10,108 bases of DNA from Thermoplasmata archaeon (GTDB lineage Archaea > Thermoplasmatota > Thermoplasmata > Thermoplasmatales > Thermoplasmataceae): NCBI GenBank assembly GCA_021835265.1, contig JAKBQK010000456.1, positions 1 to 10,108 of the forward strand, in the 5' to 3' direction. The notes under the pieces were generated by a model. The model did no database searches. It was given only the letters and a program-made list of their open reading frames with translations, and was not told where the DNA came from. The translations under genes were made by a program, and so were the position numbers. Shown here piece after piece: positions 6,977-10,108 of the stretch (positions are counted from its first letter, which is position 1; every line of letters starts with the position of its first letter).

Positions 6977-7797
6977 TGAACAAGCAGTAAATAGACTCAT
7001 GCAGAATAGCATAGACAGTTTCCAAGAGCTATCGTGAAAGTTATTGCAGTCGATATTGAGGTGGTTATTCAAGCATACAGACTTAAGAATACTGATAGAA
7101 TTTCCAGGAAATACATGAACATACCAAGGCTCATTTTATATATAGAGATAGTTCAAGGTGTCTATATAATCAATGCTCATAATCTATTCATGCACCACGC
7201 ATTTGACGTGCAAATTGATGAAAAGCATCTGTGAACCCTTTTGAGAGTTGTGCCGATGATAGAATAATGTACTGAAGATCGCGGAAACAGGTTGAATATA
7301 TGTAAGTATGTTGAATAGCGATTGAAGAAGTAGAGACTTGAGCTTACATCCCGACAAAACGCACATAGCATACTGCAATGATGGCACCCGTGGTGAAGAA
7401 TATCAAGAAAATATTCTTCGATTTTCTCGGTTTCATCTTCATATTGAAAATACTGAAGAAAAAATAAAGCAATGTCCTTATAATCTTCACCCCTAACGTA
7501 AGAAATAAAGCAAAGAAGACAATGCATAGGAAAGATGGACATGAGTGGAACTTGCATCTCAGACTGTGACACTCTCAAGACGATCTCTCAATAGAATTTG
7601 ACCCAACATCTTAATGTTGGGTCAATTATATCAAGAGATGCCATAGATTCAAGATGCACTTAAAATTTAGATAAATGAACAAACCGTTTGCGGAATTGGA
7701 AATGAAGAAATACAACAAATTCAGAAGACGACGAGAGAGAATAGAACAATTCCTCATGGTTGTAGGGAAACGTTTTCCTGGATTCTTCGCACAATAA
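6951..7797 (+). pseudogene. Decayed group II intron reverse transcriptase/maturase
   Basis: Read across frames, the plus strand follows the order of a group II intron-encoded protein. HISGEQAVNRLM (from 6966) matches the FRPxRSAEQA block. KVIAVDIE (7037) matches the xDIKGFFDNI region, followed by LILYIEIVQ and then INAHNLFMHHAFD (matching SPLLANLFLHYAFD) in the frame 7034-7234. NPFESCADD (7234-7260) keeps the catalytic ADD, with Cys for Tyr. LSLHPDKTHIAYCNDGTRGEEY (two pieces from 7338) and FDFLGF (from 7417) are the last RT blocks. NKAKKTMHRK...WNLHL, then DLSIEFDPTS-stop-CWVNY and KKYNKFRRRRERIEQFL...FPGFFA are the maturase (X) domain. At least five in-frame stops (7465, 7567, 7612, 7672, 7795) and several frameshifts make it dead. 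The RT N-terminus and part of the palm are missing, and intron RNA boundaries were not found. Confidence 0.85.
7598..7625. repeat. Perfect 12-pair hairpin inside the maturase relic
   Basis: TTGACCCAACAT and ATGTTGGGTCAA are separated by the four bases CTTA. It is the longest perfect small-loop stem in the window. It falls where the intact protein would have its N-P-x-L-x-G-W-x-N-Y block, so it may have arisen by local mutation, or be a small insertion. No U tract follows. Confidence 0.6.
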
Positions 7798-7877
7798 CAT
7801 ATGGGTATTTCGTAGACTATGATTACGTTAATCTGAAGAATAGGGAAGTTCAAGTCCAAGTCTGAGAGATGCTCTAA

Positions 7878-8316
7878 TTGAGATTCCTGGAGATCAACTC
7901 CCACATCGTATGCGATGCAAAGGAACTCATAAAAATAAGGAATCTGAAAGGCACGTACATAATGAACATGCCCTTCAGTGCGTATAAAAGAGGAGGAACT
8001 CCTCTAAAACCTAAGGGATATGATCACAGAAGGTGAAATCAATTCATTATATGGAGAGTTTCCCCATATGGATACACCATAAGAAACGAAAAAACTTAAA
8101 TGGTGCATGTACACACATATAACTCAGAATGTCCTGTTTAGGGTTGTTGTTAACAGATCATTTGAATCCGCGAAGAACCGTGCAGAAAGAGTCATGAGAC
8201 AAATCTTAGCATTCTGGAAGATTTCAGCAGTATCAAGATTGATTATTGGAACAAAAAAATTTGCAAGAGCGTATTCAGTACTTGAATCATTTAGAAAGAA
8301 GAGAAAATATCCCTAA
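7878..8316 (+). pseudogene. Decayed coding sequence of unknown family
   Basis: Between the maturase relic and the next gene no intact ORF over 70 codons is found, but the plus strand looks like broken protein-coding DNA. Frame one (7878-8036, 52 codons) includes HIVCDAKELIKIRNLKGTYI and AYKRGGTPLKPKGYDHRR. A neighbouring frame continues with IHYMESFPIWIHHKKRKNL (about 8040-8096). The 69-codon frame 8107-8316 is basic and ends ESFRKKRKYP. A fourth open stretch (8348-8446) runs in frame into the next gene. The arrangement suits an eroded transposase lying behind the intron relic, but no DDE triad or other diagnostic motif can be recognised, so the family is left open. Confidence 0.35.
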
Positions 8317-8372
8317 TTACCAATCTAAGAACTTCTCATACGGCTGAACTCTTGCAGAAATACGAAAGAGTT

Positions 8373-8385
8373 ATTATAAATTTTA
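8373..8385 (+). promoter_or_regulatory. TATA-like promoter before the last glycosyltransferase
   Basis: ATTATAAATTTTA is a fair TATA box about 70 bases before the ATG at 8447. Initiation near 8403 would give a leader of about 44 bases. A seven-pair hairpin (AACTCTT 8347-8353 with AAGAGTT 8366-8372) abuts it. Confidence 0.35.
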
Positions 8386-8446
8386 TGATATAAGATTAGG
8401 TTTTGATTATAGATGCAATAGAAGAGACCAGAGCGTAAAGAAAGAG

Positions 8447-9445
8447 ATGGTTGGGAAAATGACTAAAAATAAACAGTTCAGAACAGGAAGATGTGTTGAT
8501 GAAAAACTGTATTCCTCAAATAAATATGAGGACATTAGGATTTTTTATGAATGTTTAAATAACGTGGAAGAATGGATTAATTTTTCAAAAAATAGACCGA
8601 AGGCTGATGTTAAAATCTATGAATTGAACATAGAATTCGATAAAAATGTGATTGTCGTTGTTCCAACTAAAGATATCTCCAAAACCAAAGGAAGAATTCA
8701 AAGTAACTTTTCCAGTTATTTTGTTATTGTTGTTGAGTCCAGTGGACAATACTTCAATTTTGCCAGATCAATGAACCTAGGAATCTCAAAAGCTCTTAAT
8801 TACAATCCATACTGGGTTGTGCTTGCAAACGATGATCTGGATTGGATTGGCGATCATGATCTAAGAAACATTATAAAAGATGAAAAAAGTGCTGATATAC
8901 TTTTGCCAACAGTAATAGAAGAAAATAAGATTAAGCCTAAGTTCCTTGATCTTTATGAACAGTCAACTATCTTTGAGAGTCTTATAAGAATATTATCTTT
9001 ATTTGGTTTTTTCCGTATATTTCCCCTTACTCGAGCACAGTCAAGATATTCACGTACTAATCTTTTTAAAGATAAGTCAAGCATTCATTATGTACAGATT
9101 CCTTCTAACTACACAGATCGAAATTTTCTGTACAAATTTATTATGAGATTTGAAAAATTCCTTTTTACTAGAAAATTGATCACAATTCCACAAATTCAAC
9201 CCATTTCTATAATAAAAGCAGATATACTTAAAGGTGAAAAATTCGATGAAGTGTTCATAAATAACGGAGAGGACACAGACCTCGCAATAAGATTGACATT
9301 ACACAATTATGTAATTTCTGATTTCGAGACAACGTTTACTACTATGGGTTCTGAATCCCTAGGGAAGGATGTCATTTCCAGTTACAGAAGAAATGTGCAG
9401 GAATCGGCATATGTAGGATATAAGTTGCATAATATATATAACTAA
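8447..9445 (+). CDS. Divergent GT-A glycosyltransferase (family 2-like)
   Basis: A 332-residue protein with a GT2-type core preceded by about 65 residues of unknown nature. NVIVVVPTKD (67-76) fits the first strand of the nucleotide-binding domain. FARSMNLGISKALNYNPYWVVLANDDLDW (two blocks, 105-133) matches the stretch where these enzymes place the N-x-G-x-x-x-A helix and the metal-binding acidic triplet, here NDD with D132. The second half has IKADILKG (256-263) and NNGEDTDLAIRL (272-283), the catalytic-region signature of rhamnosyltransferase-like GT2 proteins. No membrane segment is evident. The ATG at 8447 is the first in frame; another follows at 8459, and the frame is open back to 8348 without an ATG. 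Neighbours support glycan assembly, but the sugar is unknown. It stands alone behind the relic region. Confidence 0.75.
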   Translation: MVGKMTKNKQFRTGRCVDEKLYSSNKYEDIRIFYECLNNVEEWINFSKNRPKADVKIYELNIEFDKNVIVVVPTKDISKTKGRIQSNFSSYFVIVVESSGQYFNFARSMNLGISKALNYNPYWVVLANDDLDWIGDHDLRNIIKDEKSADILLPTVIEENKIKPKFLDLYEQSTIFESLIRILSLFGFFRIFPLTRAQSRYSRTNLFKDKSSIHYVQIPSNYTDRNFLYKFIMRFEKFLFTRKLITIPQIQPISIIKADILKGEKFDEVFINNGEDTDLAIRLTLHNYVISDFETTFTTMGSESLGKDVISSYRRNVQESAYVGYKLHNIYN

Positions 9446-9472
9446 AATTTTGTATCAATCCCACTGCCTGAC

Positions 9473-9484
9473 ATTGTGCACAAT
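9473..9484. repeat. Perfect 12-base palindrome after the glycosyltransferase
   Basis: ATTGTGCACAAT is fully self-complementary and begins 28 bases after the stop at 9445. It could be a protein-binding site or chance. The gap 5206-5635 contains a partial look-alike (TTGCACACAAT, near 5376). Confidence 0.3.
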
Positions 9485-9537
9485 ACACTCTAAGATTTCT
9501 ACTGTTTTACTCCGTCTACCTCTAGCGTGAAACATAA

Positions 9538-9546
9538 TTTTATAAT
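9538..9546 (+). promoter_or_regulatory. TATA-like box 25 bases before a small ORF
   Basis: TTTTATAAT is centred about 25 bases before the ATG at 9567, matching the geometry of leaderless archaeal promoters. There is no Shine-Dalgarno site. Confidence 0.35.
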
Positions 9547-9566
9547 CTACTCATATAGAATAAATT

Positions 9567-9737
9567 ATGCTAAAGAACGCAGTGAATAATGCACTGTCTA
9601 TCATACTGTTCCCACTTCTATGCTACACCCGAGCAAAGCATAATCTTATCAACTGCGAAACTGATTCTGAATTGCTTTTCAGATGGAACCCTTCCATTTC
9701 TTTAACCTATTCAATGTTGCATTTTTCTTTAATTTAA
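9567..9737 (+). CDS. Possible 56-residue small protein
   Basis: An ATG at 9567 opens 56 codons ending with TAA at 9735-9737. The N-terminus MLKNAVNNALSIILFPLLCY could be a short membrane segment or signal-like helix; the remainder (for example ETDSELLFRWNPS) is not recognised. The only external support is the TATA-like box placed as for a leaderless transcript. It overlaps, on the other strand, the decayed frame at 9679-10014, and its codon pattern is not convincing, so chance is a serious alternative. Confidence 0.2.
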   Translation: MLKNAVNNALSIILFPLLCYTRAKHNLINCETDSELLFRWNPSISLTYSMLHFSLI

Positions 9738-10014
9738 CAAATACTTTTATCTTCTCCAGCTTGTCCTTATAGAAGCGAGACGGATAATACCTAAAACAAA
9801 ACTTGAGTAATAGAAGTGTCATGCCTGCTCTTTGAGTCCGAGAACATATCTGATCTTTATAGTTCTAATTATTCCCTTTCCATATACTGCATATTTCTTT
9901 TTGATTAATAATCAGCCCCCATAGTTGCAAGATCGCAGTGCCATTGGTGGAGAATTTCTTCTCATCGTGGTTTCCAACTTTGCTCATAAACCTATGAATC
10001 TCAACGGAAACTAT
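9679..10014 (-). pseudogene. Decayed minus-strand frame, possible glycosyltransferase C-terminus
   Basis: One frame runs from 10014 to the TGA at 9681-9679 with a single TAG at 9867-9865. Before the TAG it reads EIHRFMSKVGNHDEKKF and ILQLWGLIINQKE; after it, NYKDQICSRTQRAGMTLLLL and then LKFCFRYYPSRFYKD with a lysine-rich tail. The second part, a Y-K-x-x-x-x-x-x-R-x segment followed by a hydrophobic run and basic tail, resembles the C-terminal end of family 2 glycosyltransferases. An ATG at 9822 would allow a 47-residue remnant. The upstream part is not recognised. It could be a gene relic of this glycan locus; confidence is limited because no catalytic block survives. Confidence 0.3.
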
Positions 10015-10108
10015 TTATTTCTGACAGATTTCGTAATATTCATGGAATATTAGACCTTTCTATTTGCCATAGATAGAAATAATACATAATTTAAATAGTT
10101 TCCGTTGA
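10001..10108. repeat. Perfect 17-base inverted repeat flanking two small hairpins, ending at the last base
   Basis: TCAACGGAAACTATTTA (10001-10017) is exactly complementary, inverted, to 10092-10108, with 74 bases between. Inside are an eight-pair stem with a three-base loop (TAATATTC/GAATATTA, 10034-10052) and a seven-pair stem (TTTCTAT/ATAGAAA, 10057-10079). The right arm reaches the end of the window, so the repeat may be longer. It could be terminal repeats of a small non-autonomous element, a structured RNA, or a fold-back assembly artefact if this is a contig end. Confidence 0.65.

Noticed and set aside
7177..7578. A 133-codon cysteine-rich minus-strand frame, with a C-x2-C-x3-C-x2-C cluster that might be zinc binding
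   Set aside because: It lies exactly antisense to the recognisable reverse transcriptase blocks on the plus strand and begins with TTG; the cysteines are the complement of those codons.
7626..7904. A 92-codon minus-strand frame
   Set aside because: It is antisense to the maturase blocks KKYNKFRRRRERIE and FPGFFA, which are far more convincing.
7983..8005. TATAAAAG followed by GAGGAGG, resembling a promoter and ribosome binding site, with a seven-pair hairpin AGAGGAG/CTCCTCT
   Set aside because: No start codon with an open frame follows, and the bases are explained by the relic frame reading AYKRGGTPLKP.
8337..8345. CATACGGCT, the complement of the AGCCGTATG seen in many group II domain V sequences, and the GGGGAAAC-like loop on the minus strand near 8056-8064
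   Set aside because: Neither has the matching other half of a 34-base domain V, and both would be on the minus strand, opposite to the intron protein.
1..10108. CRISPR arrays, tRNA or rRNA genes
   Set aside because: No regularly spaced repeats and no tRNA-like T-arm or cloverleaf sequence were noticed on either strand.

Overview
The window looks like chromosomal DNA from an AT-rich archaeon, possibly a relative of the Thermoplasmatales. The lineage is an inference from base composition and from promoter layout: TATA-like boxes sit about 25 bases before several start codons and ribosome binding sites are rare. No marker gene confirms it. The locus is devoted to surface glycan or protein-glycan synthesis.

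Left part (1-1980): on the minus strand lie the first 23 codons of a short-chain dehydrogenase/reductase, running off the window, a possible 35-residue leader ORF overlapping its start, and an intact GDP-mannose 4,6-dehydratase (gmd). Upstream of gmd is a 760-base stretch with a promoter, an inverted repeat and a decayed minus-strand reading frame.

Middle (1981-6712): a plus-strand run of three glycosyltransferases (one GT-A enzyme resembling dolichyl-phosphate glucose/mannose synthases, two GT-B enzymes) converges across a 430-base empty gap on a fourth glycosyltransferase (GT-B) read from the minus strand. gmd would supply GDP-4-keto-6-deoxymannose, the precursor of GDP-linked 6-deoxyhexoses, and the transferases would assemble a glycan, perhaps on a polyprenyl carrier.

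Right part (6713-10108): 1.7 kb contains no intact gene. Its first half is clearly the ruin of a group II intron reverse transcriptase/maturase on the plus strand, with several recognisable motifs spread over three frames and many stops. Its second half holds further decayed plus-strand coding sequence of unknown family. A divergent GT-A-like glycosyltransferase follows (8447-9445). The last 660 bases hold palindromes, a possible 56-residue ORF behind a well-placed TATA box, a decayed minus-strand frame, and a perfect 17-base inverted repeat whose right arm ends exactly at the last base.

I found no tRNA, rRNA or CRISPR array. The most notable discovery is the eroded group II intron protein, which a normal gene caller would miss because long antisense frames cover it. 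I saw no convincing new multi-gene system beyond the glycan locus.
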